Positions 16,758 through 26,280 of a stretch of 64,000 nt of DNA are shown piece after piece. The first letter of the stretch is position 1. Each line of letters starts with the position of its first letter. Where the stretch lies: the NCBI GenBank assembly GCA_965247705.1, contig CBDFHV010000084.1:186001-250000 (forward strand), in the 5' to 3' direction. Under the pieces are notes generated by a model, which saw nothing but the letters and a program-made list of their open reading frames with translations, had not been told where the DNA came from and made no database searches. The stretch is from CBDFHV01 sp965247705 (lineage in GTDB: Bacteria > Pseudomonadota > Alphaproteobacteria > Rhodospirillales > CAMCUA01). The position numbers and the translations under genes were made by a program.

Positions 16758-17798
16758 ATGGGGGCACGGCTTTTGGGCAGCCGCGGCTTTCTTGTCGTCC
16801 TGTTCGCGGTCCTGGCCCTGCTGCCGGTGGTGGCCAATCCATACATTCTGTACGTCGCCAATCTCGTCTTTATCTACATCATCCTGGCTTTGGGCCTGAA
16901 CATACTGGTCGGCTTCGCCGGGCAGTTCGCCCTGGCAAACGCCGCGATGTTCGGTATCGGCGCCTATACGGCCGGTCTGACCCAGGTTCATTTCGGATTT
17001 CCCTACTGGCTTGCCCTGCCCAGCGGTGCCTTGGTGGCGGCGATGATCGGCACGCTTATCGCGTTGCCGGCCCTGCGCATCAGTGGGCTGTACCTGGCGC
17101 TGGCGACCCTTGCCTTCGCCCACTTCACCCAGTGGGTGTTCATAAACTGGGAAGGTGTGACTTTCGGCGTCGGCGGGTTCGCGGTGCCACCCGTCGACTT
17201 TTCGCCGCTGCCCATCGAATCCGAATACGGCGTCTATTATCTGAGCTGGCTGCTCACCATCGGACTAGTCGTTTTTGCCTGGAACGCCATGTGCTCGCGC
17301 ATCGGGCGGGCGTTCGTCGCCATTCGCGACAGCGAAGTCGCCGCGGAGGCTCTCGGCATCGACCTCCTGAAGTACAAGACCCTGGCGTTCGCACTGAGCG
17401 GTTGCTACGCCGGTCTCGCCGGCGGTCTGTTTTGCGCCCTGTTGAACTTCGTGGCGCCCGAGGGCTACGACCTTTTCCAGGTTGTCCTGCAGAAAGCGAT
17501 GATCGTTGTCGGCGGCATCGGCTCGGTTGTCGGTTCCGTATTGGGGGCGCTGTTCCTGATCATCGCCAACGAGTTTCTTCGCGAGTTCAAATCGACCCAG
17601 GAAATCGTCTTCGGCGGCCTTCTCCTTTTTTTCGTGTTGTTCATGCCCAAGGGCATCGCCGCCCAGTTGAAGCGATGGCTCCCCGGCTGGGAGGAGCCCT
17701 TCTGCAAGGCAACCGCGACCGACGAGGCGGGCCGGTTCCAGGCGGCGCTGCTGCGCGACGGCAAAGCGCCGCCAGACCAACCCGGGCGACCGGCATGA
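16758..17798 (+). CDS. livM: Branched-chain amino acid-type ABC transporter permease LivM
   Basis: 346 aa with multiple membrane segments; the motifs LGLNILVGFAGQFALANAAMFG and VAIRDSEVAAEALGIDLLKYK are characteristic of LivM. The C-terminus carries a soluble tail of about 45 residues after LKRWLPGWEEPF, longer than usual. ATG at 16758 is chosen because the longer upstream frame runs inside livH. Its stop overlaps the livG start (ATGA). It forms the membrane channel with LivH. Confidence 0.92.
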   Translation: MGARLLGSRGFLVVLFAVLALLPVVANPYILYVANLVFIYIILALGLNILVGFAGQFALANAAMFGIGAYTAGLTQVHFGFPYWLALPSGALVAAMIGTLIALPALRISGLYLALATLAFAHFTQWVFINWEGVTFGVGGFAVPPVDFSPLPIESEYGVYYLSWLLTIGLVVFAWNAMCSRIGRAFVAIRDSEVAAEALGIDLLKYKTLAFALSGCYAGLAGGLFCALLNFVAPEGYDLFQVVLQKAMIVVGGIGSVVGSVLGALFLIIANEFLREFKSTQEIVFGGLLLFFVLFMPKGIAAQLKRWLPGWEEPFCKATATDEAGRFQAALLRDGKAPPDQPGRPA

Positions 17799-18580
17799 CC
17801 GTCTTGTCCATTCGCGACGTATCCATCGCGTTCGGGGGCGTCAGCGCGCTGTCCAACGTCAGTACCGACGTCGCGCCCGGGGTGATCATGGGCGTGATCG
17901 GCCCCAACGGCGCTGGCAAGACCACGCTGCTGAACGTCATTTCCGGGCTGAACAAACTGAGTGAAGGCGAGATCGTCCTCGACGACACCGACATCAGCGG
18001 CATGAAGCCCAGCCGCATTGCGGCGCTGGGCATCGGGCGTACTTTCCAGACCTCGCAACTGTTCCCTGGCCTGACGGTGCTCGAGAACATGATGACCGGG
18101 CTGCATCTGAGAGGGACCACGGGGTTGTTTTCGGCCGCGTTCCGCAGCAAGGCCATGCGCGAGGAAGAGGCCGAGATGTCGGCCAGCGCCCGCGAGGCGC
18201 TGAAATTCGTCGGCATGGAAGCGTTCGCCGACCGGCCGGGCGATGCGCTGTCATTCGGCCAGCAGCGGATCGTGGAGATCGCGCGGGCGCTCATCAGCAG
18301 CCCCAAGGTGGTCCTGTTAGACGAGCCGGCCGTGGGCCTGGACGTCAATCGGGTGGCCCAGTTCGATCGACTGTTGCGGCGCATCCGCGACGAACACGGT
18401 GTCACGCTGGTGCTGATCGAACACGTCATTCGCCTGGTGATGGGCGTATCGGACCGCATTGTCGTCCTCAACGCGGGCAGCAAGATCGCCGAGGGAACGC
18501 CCGACGAAATCCGCCGCGATCCCGGGGTGATCGAGGCCTATCTGGGCAGGGGCATTGATGCTGAACATCCGCGGTCTTAA
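17795..18580 (+). CDS. livG: Branched-chain amino acid-type ABC transporter ATP-binding protein LivG
   Basis: 261 aa ABC ATPase. Walker A GPNGAGKTT is near residue 37, the Q-loop is in GRTFQTSQLF, the signature reads LSFGQQRIVEIARAL (a G-Q variant of LSGGQ common in LivG), Walker B is VVLLDEPAVGLD and the switch histidine is in LIEHVI. The insertion with LFSAAFRSKAMREEE fits LivG rather than LivF. ATGA overlap with livM and 23-nt overlap with livF show tight translational coupling. Confidence 0.93.
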   Translation: MTVLSIRDVSIAFGGVSALSNVSTDVAPGVIMGVIGPNGAGKTTLLNVISGLNKLSEGEIVLDDTDISGMKPSRIAALGIGRTFQTSQLFPGLTVLENMMTGLHLRGTTGLFSAAFRSKAMREEEAEMSASAREALKFVGMEAFADRPGDALSFGQQRIVEIARALISSPKVVLLDEPAVGLDVNRVAQFDRLLRRIRDEHGVTLVLIEHVIRLVMGVSDRIVVLNAGSKIAEGTPDEIRRDPGVIEAYLGRGIDAEHPRS

Positions 18581-19265
18581 GGTGTGGTACGGCATCACCG
18601 AGGTGCTGCGCGACGTTTCCTTTTCCGTACCGTCCAACAAGGTCATCGCGCTGCTCGGCGGAAACGGCTCGGGCAAAACCACCATGCTGAACGCGTTGAG
18701 CGGCCTGATCAGACCCAAGGAGGGCGCGATCCTGCTGGACGATCGGGATATCACCGGATTTGCGACCCACCGCATCGTCGAGCTTGGCATCGTGCAGGTC
18801 CCGCAAGGCCGCGAAGTATTCAGCACGATGACGGTGCGGGACAACCTGGTCCTGGGGGCGGCGTCCCGTCGCGACAAGGAAGAGATCCGCCAGGACACCG
18901 AGACCATGCTCGACACGTTTCCCGTACTGCGCGAGCGCGAGTCGCGCCGCGCCGGATTGCTGAGCGGGGGCGAGCAGCAGCAACTTGCCATCGGCCGGGC
19001 GTTGATGGCGCGGCCGCGAATTCTGTTGATGGACGAGCCATCGGCGGGTCTTTCGCCGATCATCGTCGAAGGCTTGATCGACACCATCAGGATGCTGCGG
19101 GACGAGCGGGGATTGACGATCCTGCTGGTGGAACAGAACGTGGGCGTTGCCTCGGCGGTCGCCGAGGTGGCACACGTTCTCCGCGACGGCGAGGTGGCCC
19201 TCACGGCGCCGGCCGGAGAGCTGATCAACAATCCCGAGGTTCTCGCTTCCTACCTCGGGCACTGA
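18558..19265 (+). CDS. livF: Branched-chain amino acid-type ABC transporter ATP-binding protein LivF
   Basis: 235 aa, the usual LivF size. Walker A GGNGSGKTT, the LivF-type VPQGREVFSTMTVRDNL after the Q-loop, signature LSGGEQQQLAIGRALM, Walker B ILLMDEPSAGLSP and LVEQN in place of the switch histidine, as is normal for LivF. The ATG at 18558 is used; a TTG three bases earlier could also serve. It energises uptake with LivG. The VOC gene follows 15 bp later. Confidence 0.93.
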   Translation: MLNIRGLKVWYGITEVLRDVSFSVPSNKVIALLGGNGSGKTTMLNALSGLIRPKEGAILLDDRDITGFATHRIVELGIVQVPQGREVFSTMTVRDNLVLGAASRRDKEEIRQDTETMLDTFPVLRERESRRAGLLSGGEQQQLAIGRALMARPRILLMDEPSAGLSPIIVEGLIDTIRMLRDERGLTILLVEQNVGVASAVAEVAHVLRDGEVALTAPAGELINNPEVLASYLGH

Positions 19266-19280
19266 AGACGGAGAACGACC

Positions 19281-19709
19281 ATGGACATCAAGAAGCTCGA
19301 CCACATTGGCCTGACCGTCAGCGATATCGACGACACGATCGCCGCCCTCGAGCGGGTGCTGGGCGTGACAGCCTTCGGGCGGGAAACCCGGGACGAGGAC
19401 CAGGTCAAGTTGGGGTTCGTGCCCCTGGGAGATACGCCGCTCCAGCTCCTCCAGCATTGGGGCGAGGCGGGCAGTCCGGTCGGTCGCTACTTTCGAGAGC
19501 AGGGGCCGGGCAGTCCTCACATCGCCGTCGAGGTCGCCGACATTGAGGGCGAAATGGCGCGATTGCGGGAAGCGGGCATTCCGTTGATGAGCGAGGCGCC
19601 CCAATCGGGGGCGCGTGGTTCGCTGACGGTGTTCATCGACCCCGCGGCGACCGACGGCCTGCTGACGGAACTGGTCGAACATCCCAAGAAGTCGACGCCT
19701 CGGTCTTAA
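19281..19709 (+). CDS. VOC family protein, methylmalonyl-CoA epimerase-like
   Basis: 142 aa with two beta-alpha-beta-beta-beta units. Candidate metal ligands fit the methylmalonyl-CoA epimerase pattern: His in LDHIGLTVSD (residue 8), Gln in LQLLQHW, His in SPHIAVEV and Glu in LLTELVEH. The known reaction interconverts the 2R and 2S forms of methylmalonyl-CoA. Placed between an ABC importer and acyl-CoA enzymes, an epimerase for a branched acyl-CoA is plausible. GGAGAACG precedes the ATG. Confidence 0.82.
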   Translation: MDIKKLDHIGLTVSDIDDTIAALERVLGVTAFGRETRDEDQVKLGFVPLGDTPLQLLQHWGEAGSPVGRYFREQGPGSPHIAVEVADIEGEMARLREAGIPLMSEAPQSGARGSLTVFIDPAATDGLLTELVEHPKKSTPRS

Positions 19710-19756
19710 AGACTCCGGCAAACGAAACCAAACGTGCCAACCGGGAAACGCAATCC

Positions 19757-21832
19757 ATGTATCGTCTGAGCATCGATACCGGCGGCACCTTCACCGACTT
19801 CACCCTGGCCGACGAAGACGGCACCCTGGGCAAGGCCAAGGTCCCGTCGTCCCGGGACGTCAGCGCCTTCATGTCCCAGGGACTTGGCGTCCTGTCGGCG
19901 ACCGCCGGCATGACCACGGACGCTCTCCTGGGCCAGGTCCGGCTGCTCGTTCACGGCACCACGGTGCCCCTCAATACGCTGCTCCAGGGGCGGGGGCCGA
20001 CCATGGGGCTGCTGTGCACGGAAGGGTTTCGCGACACCCTGGAGCTGCGCCTCGGCTATCGGGAGGTCCGCTACGACCTCACCTATGAGACGCCGGCGCC
20101 CCTGATCCCCCGCAACCTCAGGCGGCCCGTGCGGGAGCGCATGGACAGGCACGGCCACGTTGTCTTACCGCTGCGGACCGAGGATGTGGAGGAGGCCGCC
20201 GATGTGTTCGAACGCCACAGCGTCGGCGCTGTCGCGGTCTGCCTGTTGTGGTCCTTTCTCAACCCGTCGCACGAACGCCGTGTGCGCGACATTCTGAGCA
20301 AACGCCTGCCGGGAGTGCCCGTGTGGCTGTCATCGGACGTCTGTCCGGAAATCAGGGAATACGAACGGACAAGTACGGTGGTCGTCAACGGCTACGTGGC
20401 CAATGCCTTGGCCAATCATCAGGACAGGTTCGAAGGCTATCTGCGCAACATCGGATTCAAGGGCGAGATCCGCTACCTGCAGTCCAACGGCGGCCTTGCC
20501 GGAAGCAGCACGATAAGGGCCATGCCGGTGGCGGCGATGCTGTCCGGGCCCGCCGCGGGGCCGTCCGCCGGCATGGTCTTCGCCGACCTCTTCGGCGAGG
20601 GCAACGCCATCGTGGTCGACATGGGGGGCACCAGCTTCGATGCCTGCCTGGTAACCGGCGGCATGCCGGAAACCCGTAGTGTGTTCACGGTCGGCGGACA
20701 CCGCATCCGTTCGCCGGCGATCAGCGTCGAGACCATTGGCGCCGGCGGCGGCAGCATAGCGGAGGTTCAGCGGGGCCTCTTGAGCGTCGGTCCGGGGAGC
20801 GCCGGCGCCGACCCGGGACCGGCCTGCTATGACCGGGGGGGCGAGGCGCCGACGGTCACCGACGCCGACCTCCTCCTCGGATACATCAATCCCGAGGGGC
20901 TGTTGGGCGGCAGCCTGTCGCTCAGACTTGACCGCGCTCGGGAGGCTGTCCGCCACGCCGTCGCCGAACCCCTCGGAATCGGCGTCGATCGTGCGGCGAT
21001 GGGCATCTTCGAGGTGGTCAACCGCAACATGTCCGACGCTCTGAGCGCCATGACCCTTGGCATCGGTCGCGACCCGCGCGACTACGTCCTGGTCGCCGGC
21101 GGCGGCGCCGGGCCCGTGCATGCCGCCATGCTGGCCCGGCTGGTCGGCATCGACCGGGTGATCGTGCCCAAGGTGGCGGCCGAGCTTTGCGCCTTCGGCG
21201 GCCTGGTCTGCGATCTGCGCCACGACTATCGCCGGTCCTGCGCGTCGCGGGTGGAAGAACTGGATCCGGCTTTTCTGACGGCCATGCTCGAGGAGATGGA
21301 ACGCGAGGGAAGGGCCGAGCTGAGCCGGGAGGGCGCATCGCCCGACGACATCGCCGTTACCCGGGTGCTAGACATGCGCTACAAGGATCAGACCTATGAA
21401 ACGCCCGTCGACGTCACCGACCTGGCATTGAGCGCGGAATCAATTCCGGCGCTCCTGTCCAGATTCCACCAGGTCTATTTCGATCTCTACAAGTACGCGC
21501 AGGAGGGTCAGGCCTGCGAAGTCATCAACGCCCGGGTCACGGTGCTCGCCAAGACGCCCGCCGTCGCGTTCCAACCGACGGATAAGGCCTCCACGCTGAC
21601 CGCCGAGGCCACCGCCAGCCGGCCAATGTTGTTTCCCGGCTCTGATGGCGCAGTGGACTCTCCGGTCTACCGCGCCGACCGATTGGCGGCCGGGCACGTC
21701 ATCGATGGCCCGGCCGTCGTCGAGGAGCCGGACACGGCGATCGTGGTGCTTCCCGGGTGGCGCCTGGAGGTGACCGCCCATCCCGCCTACCTGATGACCG
21801 CCATGACGGCCGATGGGGGGACGACGCCGTGA
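19757..21832 (+). CDS. hyuA: Hydantoinase/oxoprolinase family subunit A
   Basis: 691 aa, full-length HyuA type. The ATP-binding start IDTGGTFTDFTLA, the second phosphate motif HGTTVPLNTLL near residue 70 and the actin-fold motif VVDMGGTSFDACLV near residue 290 are clear. The central GPGSAGADPGPACY is a family signature. Such subunits pair with HyuB to open 5-oxoproline or hydantoin rings, or with related subunits to carboxylate ketones, using ATP. The stop overlaps the start of hyuB (GTGA), so a heteromeric enzyme is expected. Confidence 0.9.
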   Translation: MYRLSIDTGGTFTDFTLADEDGTLGKAKVPSSRDVSAFMSQGLGVLSATAGMTTDALLGQVRLLVHGTTVPLNTLLQGRGPTMGLLCTEGFRDTLELRLGYREVRYDLTYETPAPLIPRNLRRPVRERMDRHGHVVLPLRTEDVEEAADVFERHSVGAVAVCLLWSFLNPSHERRVRDILSKRLPGVPVWLSSDVCPEIREYERTSTVVVNGYVANALANHQDRFEGYLRNIGFKGEIRYLQSNGGLAGSSTIRAMPVAAMLSGPAAGPSAGMVFADLFGEGNAIVVDMGGTSFDACLVTGGMPETRSVFTVGGHRIRSPAISVETIGAGGGSIAEVQRGLLSVGPGSAGADPGPACYDRGGEAPTVTDADLLLGYINPEGLLGGSLSLRLDRAREAVRHAVAEPLGIGVDRAAMGIFEVVNRNMSDALSAMTLGIGRDPRDYVLVAGGGAGPVHAAMLARLVGIDRVIVPKVAAELCAFGGLVCDLRHDYRRSCASRVEELDPAFLTAMLEEMEREGRAELSREGASPDDIAVTRVLDMRYKDQTYETPVDVTDLALSAESIPALLSRFHQVYFDLYKYAQEGQACEVINARVTVLAKTPAVAFQPTDKASTLTAEATASRPMLFPGSDGAVDSPVYRADRLAAGHVIDGPAVVEEPDTAIVVLPGWRLEVTAHPAYLMTAMTADGGTTP

Positions 21833-23640
21833 CCCGCGACGAGCTCGACCCCATCACCCTGGCGGTTGTGCAGGGAGCCCTCGATAGCACGATCAAGTAC
21901 ATGACCGAGGTCGTCCGCAACACCGCCCGCTCGGTCACGGTCGCCATCGGGCACGACTTCTCCACCACCCTCTTTGGTGTGTTCGATGGCCAGCCGGTGA
22001 TGGTCTGCCAGGGCGAGGATCAGCCGGTGCACCTGGGCGTCCTGGTTGGCAAGCTCAAAGTGGGCGCCGCCTATTTCGGCGACGACATCGCGCCCGGCGA
22101 CGTCATGTACCACAACGATCCCGGAACCGGCGGCAACCACCTGCCCGACTTTTCCATGTACCGGCCGATTTTTTTCGGCGGCGAGCTGTTCGCCTGGGCC
22201 GCCGTCACCGCCCACATGCCGGAGATCGGCGGCCCGGTCCCGGGAGGCTACAACCCGGATGCGGAGAACCTGTTCTCCGAGGGACTGCGGGTACCCCACG
22301 TCAAGCTCAGCGACGCCGGCAAGATGCGCAAGGACGTGTGGGACTTCGTCGTCTGCAACATGCGGACACCGGAGACCACCCGAGCCGACATGGGCGCCCT
22401 CCTCAGCGCGTTGAACGCGGTGGAGCCGCGCATGACGGAGCTGTGCGAGAAGTTCGGCCTGTCCACCGTGCGCCAGTGCCTGGGCCGCATCGTCGGCCGG
22501 GCTGAGGAAATGGCCCGGGAGGAAATTCTCGCCATGCCCGACGGGGTCTACACCGGCAGCGATACCATGGAGGGGGACGCCCGGGACTCCGGCGACATCA
22601 CCATCGAATGTACCCTGCGCATCGCCGGGGATGAGGTTCACATCGACCTCTCCGGTCCGCCCCAGACCCGGAACAACCTCAACTCGTACAAATCGAACAC
22701 CGTCTCCGCCGCCTACTGGGCGTTCCTCAGCGCCTTGAAACCGGGCATGCCGGTCAATGAGGGGCTATACGCCCCCGTTCACGTTGACGTCGGGGCGGAG
22801 GGTTCGATCATCAACCCGGTCGCGCCGGCCGCTTCCTATGCCTGTACCGGGGTCACGTTCGGCACCATTTTCTCGGCTGTCTGCGAGGCCCTCAGCAAAG
22901 CCAATCCCGAGCGGTCCTGCGCGGCGTGGCTGTATCAGAACACGGTGACCCTTTGCGGCACGGATCCCCGCGACGGAGAGCCCTATTCATACATGTCCCA
23001 TCTCATGAGCAAGGGCGGCGGCGGCGCCTACCATGGACGGGACGGCGGCCATATGTGGGGAATCGCCGCCGCCGGCGGCGCCAACATGACCGGCGAGATC
23101 GAGCTCCTGGAATTCAGACTACCGATCCACGTCGTCCGCCACCAGTTGCTGCCGGACTCCGGCTGCCCCGGCCGGTGGCGCGGCGGCTGTGGCGTCGACC
23201 TGGAGATCGAGAGCGAGGGAAGCGAATGCATCGTCACGCGAACCGGGGGCGGCATCCGCTATGCCCCGACGAGTCGGGACGGGGGCGGCTCCCCCTTGGA
23301 CGTTCGCGATCGGTTGAACATTGTGTCCATCGTCCATCCATCGGGCGAAAGTGAGGACTTCCCCCTGCATTCCCTGCGAAACTTGGCGGCCGGCGACCGG
23401 CTGGTCGGCCGGGTGGCTGGCGGTGGCGCCGTCGGCCCGGCATGGGAACGGGACTTGGACGCCATCGTGTCCGACGTAAGAACCGGCTTGGTGACCCGGG
23501 AAATGGCCACGGAAGAGTACGGAGTGGCTTTCGACGGCGACGAGTCCCTCGTCGTCGACCAAGAGGAGACCCGCCGCCTGCGCCGCGCCCTGGCCGAGCG
23601 AACGAGGGAACCAAGCCCACGTCGTCGCGAGAGCACGTGA
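21829..23640 (+). CDS. hyuB: Hydantoinase/oxoprolinase family subunit B
   Basis: 603 aa. Family motifs include DELDPITLAVVQGAL at the start, GDVMYHNDPGTGGNHLPD with metal-binding His/Asp residues, and the C-terminal glycine-rich GCPGRWRGGCGVDLE. The GTG at 21829, overlapping the hyuA stop by 4 nt, is the natural start; the longer frame from 21757 lies inside hyuA. It acts with HyuA in ATP-dependent ring opening of a cyclic amide or related compound. No separate third subunit gene is nearby. The substrate is unknown. Confidence 0.9.
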   Translation: MTRDELDPITLAVVQGALDSTIKYMTEVVRNTARSVTVAIGHDFSTTLFGVFDGQPVMVCQGEDQPVHLGVLVGKLKVGAAYFGDDIAPGDVMYHNDPGTGGNHLPDFSMYRPIFFGGELFAWAAVTAHMPEIGGPVPGGYNPDAENLFSEGLRVPHVKLSDAGKMRKDVWDFVVCNMRTPETTRADMGALLSALNAVEPRMTELCEKFGLSTVRQCLGRIVGRAEEMAREEILAMPDGVYTGSDTMEGDARDSGDITIECTLRIAGDEVHIDLSGPPQTRNNLNSYKSNTVSAAYWAFLSALKPGMPVNEGLYAPVHVDVGAEGSIINPVAPAASYACTGVTFGTIFSAVCEALSKANPERSCAAWLYQNTVTLCGTDPRDGEPYSYMSHLMSKGGGGAYHGRDGGHMWGIAAAGGANMTGEIELLEFRLPIHVVRHQLLPDSGCPGRWRGGCGVDLEIESEGSECIVTRTGGGIRYAPTSRDGGGSPLDVRDRLNIVSIVHPSGESEDFPLHSLRNLAAGDRLVGRVAGGGAVGPAWERDLDAIVSDVRTGLVTREMATEEYGVAFDGDESLVVDQEETRRLRRALAERTREPSPRRREST

Positions 23641-23644
23641 GGCC

Positions 23645-25120
23645 ATGGAAAGCAGGGAAATCGCCTGGAACATCGCCCACGGTCTGGTGTGGAGCGCCCA
23701 ACGCTATCCGGACAAGATCGCCCTTCGCGACCGGGGCCGCGCGGTCGACTACCGAACCCTGAACGGGCGGGTCAATCGACTGGCCCACGCGCTCACTGGC
23801 CTCGGGCTCGGCCCCGGGGACCGCCTCATGCTTCTGCTCGGCGATCGTGGCGAGCATCTGGAGGCGCTGTTCGCCGCCGCCAAGATCGGTGTCGTCGCCG
23901 CCCCCGTCGATCACCGCTGGGGGGAAGACGAAATCCGTCATGCGGTCGATCTGTTCGATCCCCACGGGGTCATCTTCGAGGACGCGACCCGGCCGGTGGC
24001 GCCGGCGATCCCTGGGCCGCGCATCGACTTCGAGCGGGAGTACGAGTCGCTCCTGTCCCGCGCCGACGATGGCGAGGCGATTGTCCCGGTCGAGGCCGAT
24101 GCGGCCTTTTGCATCGGCTGCACCTCGGGGACCACGGGGCTGCCCAAGGGAATCGTGCTCAGCCACCGAAGCCTTCTCTGGCGCATCCCTATCTACGCCT
24201 TCGACCTGGGTATCGGCCCCGAGGACCGCTGGCTATCGGTCACCCCCATGGCCCAGGGAGGGGGTCGCGCTTTCGCCATGGCGACGTTGATCCGCGGCGG
24301 CTGCGTCGTGGTCGTTCCCAAGTTCGATGCCGATCGGGTGCTGGCCACCATCGCTGGCGAGGGAATCACCGTGGCCTTCATGGTGCCCACCATGTTGCGC
24401 CGCCTGGCCGCGTTTCCGGGCGCCGCCGACGCCGACACCAGCAGCCTGAGGTGCCTGATTTCCAGCGGATCGGCGCTTCGCGGCGACGTGCGCGACCAGG
24501 TCGCGGAGGCGGTTACCGACAACCTCTATCAGTTCTATTCATCGACCGAATCGGGGGGCCTAACCCTGCTGCCCCCATGGCTGCAAGCCGAGAAGGCCGA
24601 GTCCGTTGGCACGCCGGTCTTCGGCAAGGAGGTCATCGTCGACGAGGCGGGCGAGGTCCTCACCCGGGGGCCGGCCCTGATGGAAGGGTACTTCCGCAAT
24701 CCCGAAGCCACCGCCGCGGCTTTCCGCGACGGCTGGTTCCGTACCGGCGACATCGGCTGGTTCGACGACGACGGTATTCTGTTCCTCACCGGGCGCAGCA
24801 AGGACATCATCATCACTGGTGGCGCAAACGTCTACCCGGCGGAGGTCGAGCGCGTGTTGGTCAAGCACCCGGCGGTTCAGGACGCCGCGGTTGTCGGCGT
24901 GCCCGATCCAGACTGGGGCGAGGCCGTGATAGCGTACGTCGAGCTTGGCCGTGGCGGCGTGGCCTCCGCCGAAGAACTCATCGAGCATTGCCGGAGTCAC
25001 ATGGCGAGCTACAAGAAACCCAAGACGATCACGTTCGTCGACGCGTTGCCCCGCACCACCATGGGCAAGGTCGCCAAGCAAAAACTGCCCCTGTCGCAGC
25101 GTGGGGAGGGCGAGAAGTGA
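23645..25120 (+). CDS. AMP-forming acyl-CoA synthetase
   Basis: 491 aa. The adenylation P-loop reads CTSGTTGLPKG near residue 160, the A5-type motif is YQFYSSTESGG, the hinge region is GRSKDIIITGGANVYPAEVE, and the final catalytic lysine lies in TTMGKVAKQKL. It should activate a carboxylic acid to its CoA ester in the cytoplasm. The start lies 4 nt after hyuB and the stop overlaps the next gene by 4 nt. Context suggests it activates the acid released by the upstream hydantoinase. Confidence 0.9.
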   Translation: MESREIAWNIAHGLVWSAQRYPDKIALRDRGRAVDYRTLNGRVNRLAHALTGLGLGPGDRLMLLLGDRGEHLEALFAAAKIGVVAAPVDHRWGEDEIRHAVDLFDPHGVIFEDATRPVAPAIPGPRIDFEREYESLLSRADDGEAIVPVEADAAFCIGCTSGTTGLPKGIVLSHRSLLWRIPIYAFDLGIGPEDRWLSVTPMAQGGGRAFAMATLIRGGCVVVVPKFDADRVLATIAGEGITVAFMVPTMLRRLAAFPGAADADTSSLRCLISSGSALRGDVRDQVAEAVTDNLYQFYSSTESGGLTLLPPWLQAEKAESVGTPVFGKEVIVDEAGEVLTRGPALMEGYFRNPEATAAAFRDGWFRTGDIGWFDDDGILFLTGRSKDIIITGGANVYPAEVERVLVKHPAVQDAAVVGVPDPDWGEAVIAYVELGRGGVASAEELIEHCRSHMASYKKPKTITFVDALPRTTMGKVAKQKLPLSQRGEGEK

Positions 25121-26262
25121 GCTTTTCCGACACCCCCGAGCAAACCCTGTTCCGCCGCACGGTGGGGGGGTTCGTCGCCCGCGAACTGTCGCCGGCGTTC
25201 CTGCGCGAGCTGGATGCCGCCGGACGGACGCCCCACGAGTTGCTGCCCAAGATGGCGGAACTCGGCTTCACCGGTCTGCCGATTCCCACCACGTACGGCG
25301 GCGCGGGCGGCAGTGCGCGGGACGTCGTGGTGTTGCTCGAAGAGCTGGGTCGGGGTTCGCTGGCGGTGGCGTCCCTGCTCAACCGGGTCATTGGATTCGG
25401 CACCGAGGCGATCCTGGGCTTCGGCACCGAAGACCAGAAGGACTTCTATCTGCCCAAGGTTTGCAGCGGCGACATGATCTTCGCCTTCTCGCTGACCGAG
25501 GCCGATGCGGGTTCGGACGCCGCCGCCATCCGCACCCGCGCGGTGGCCGATGGGGACGACTTCGTGATCTCGGGCAGCAAGATCTTCACCACCGGCGCCG
25601 GCGAGTGCCCGTGCCTGATCGTGACCGCGCTCACCGACCCGGATGCCGCCAAGCGCAAGGGCATCAGCGTCTTCCTGGTCGATGGGACGGCCCCCGGCAT
25701 CGCCTGCCGGCGGATCGAGAAGCTGGGCATGCGCGCCGCCGGCGGCCTCTACGAGGTCCACTACGAGGACGTGCGGGTGCCAGGCACGGCCTTGCTGGGT
25801 CCCCTCGACGGCGGCTGGGCGGTGGTCAGCGCGACCCTGGAACGGGCCCGCCTGGCCCAGGCCAGCTACTGCGTCGGCTGCGCCCAGACGGTAATCGACG
25901 ACGCCGTCCGCTACGCCGGCGAACGCCAGCAGTTCGGCCAGGCCATCGGCAAGTTCCAGGCCATCGCCCACCTGCTGGTCGATCTGCAGGTGGAAACCGA
26001 CGCCGCCCGCCTGCTGCTGTATCGCGCCGCTTCCCTGGTCGACGACGGGGTCCCTTGCGTGAAGGAGACGTCCATGGCCAACCTCCATGCCACCGAAACC
26101 CTGGTCAAGGTGACGTCCGACGCCATGCGGGTCTACGGCGGCTACGGCTACACCATGGAATTCGACATCCAGCGTCATTTCCGCGACGCGCGTCTGTTCG
26201 TGGTCGGCGAGGGGACCAGCCAGATCCAGCGCAACCTCATCGCCCGCTACATGGGGCTGTGA
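25117..26262 (+). CDS. Acyl-CoA dehydrogenase
   Basis: 381 aa, standard length. FAD/substrate motifs FAFSLTEADAGSD and ISGSKIFTTGA are present, and the C-terminal GGYGYTMEFDIQRHFRDAR carries a Glu at a position used as catalytic base in part of the family. The end GTSQIQRNLIARYMGL is typical. The start is GTG at 25117, overlapping the synthetase stop; the longer frame reads through the synthetase gene and is rejected. It should oxidise the acyl-CoA made by the synthetase, with ETF as electron acceptor. Confidence 0.9.
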   Translation: MSFSDTPEQTLFRRTVGGFVARELSPAFLRELDAAGRTPHELLPKMAELGFTGLPIPTTYGGAGGSARDVVVLLEELGRGSLAVASLLNRVIGFGTEAILGFGTEDQKDFYLPKVCSGDMIFAFSLTEADAGSDAAAIRTRAVADGDDFVISGSKIFTTGAGECPCLIVTALTDPDAAKRKGISVFLVDGTAPGIACRRIEKLGMRAAGGLYEVHYEDVRVPGTALLGPLDGGWAVVSATLERARLAQASYCVGCAQTVIDDAVRYAGERQQFGQAIGKFQAIAHLLVDLQVETDAARLLLYRAASLVDDGVPCVKETSMANLHATETLVKVTSDAMRVYGGYGYTMEFDIQRHFRDARLFVVGEGTSQIQRNLIARYMGL

Positions 26263-26280
26263 TCGCTGCGGGGAAGGTTT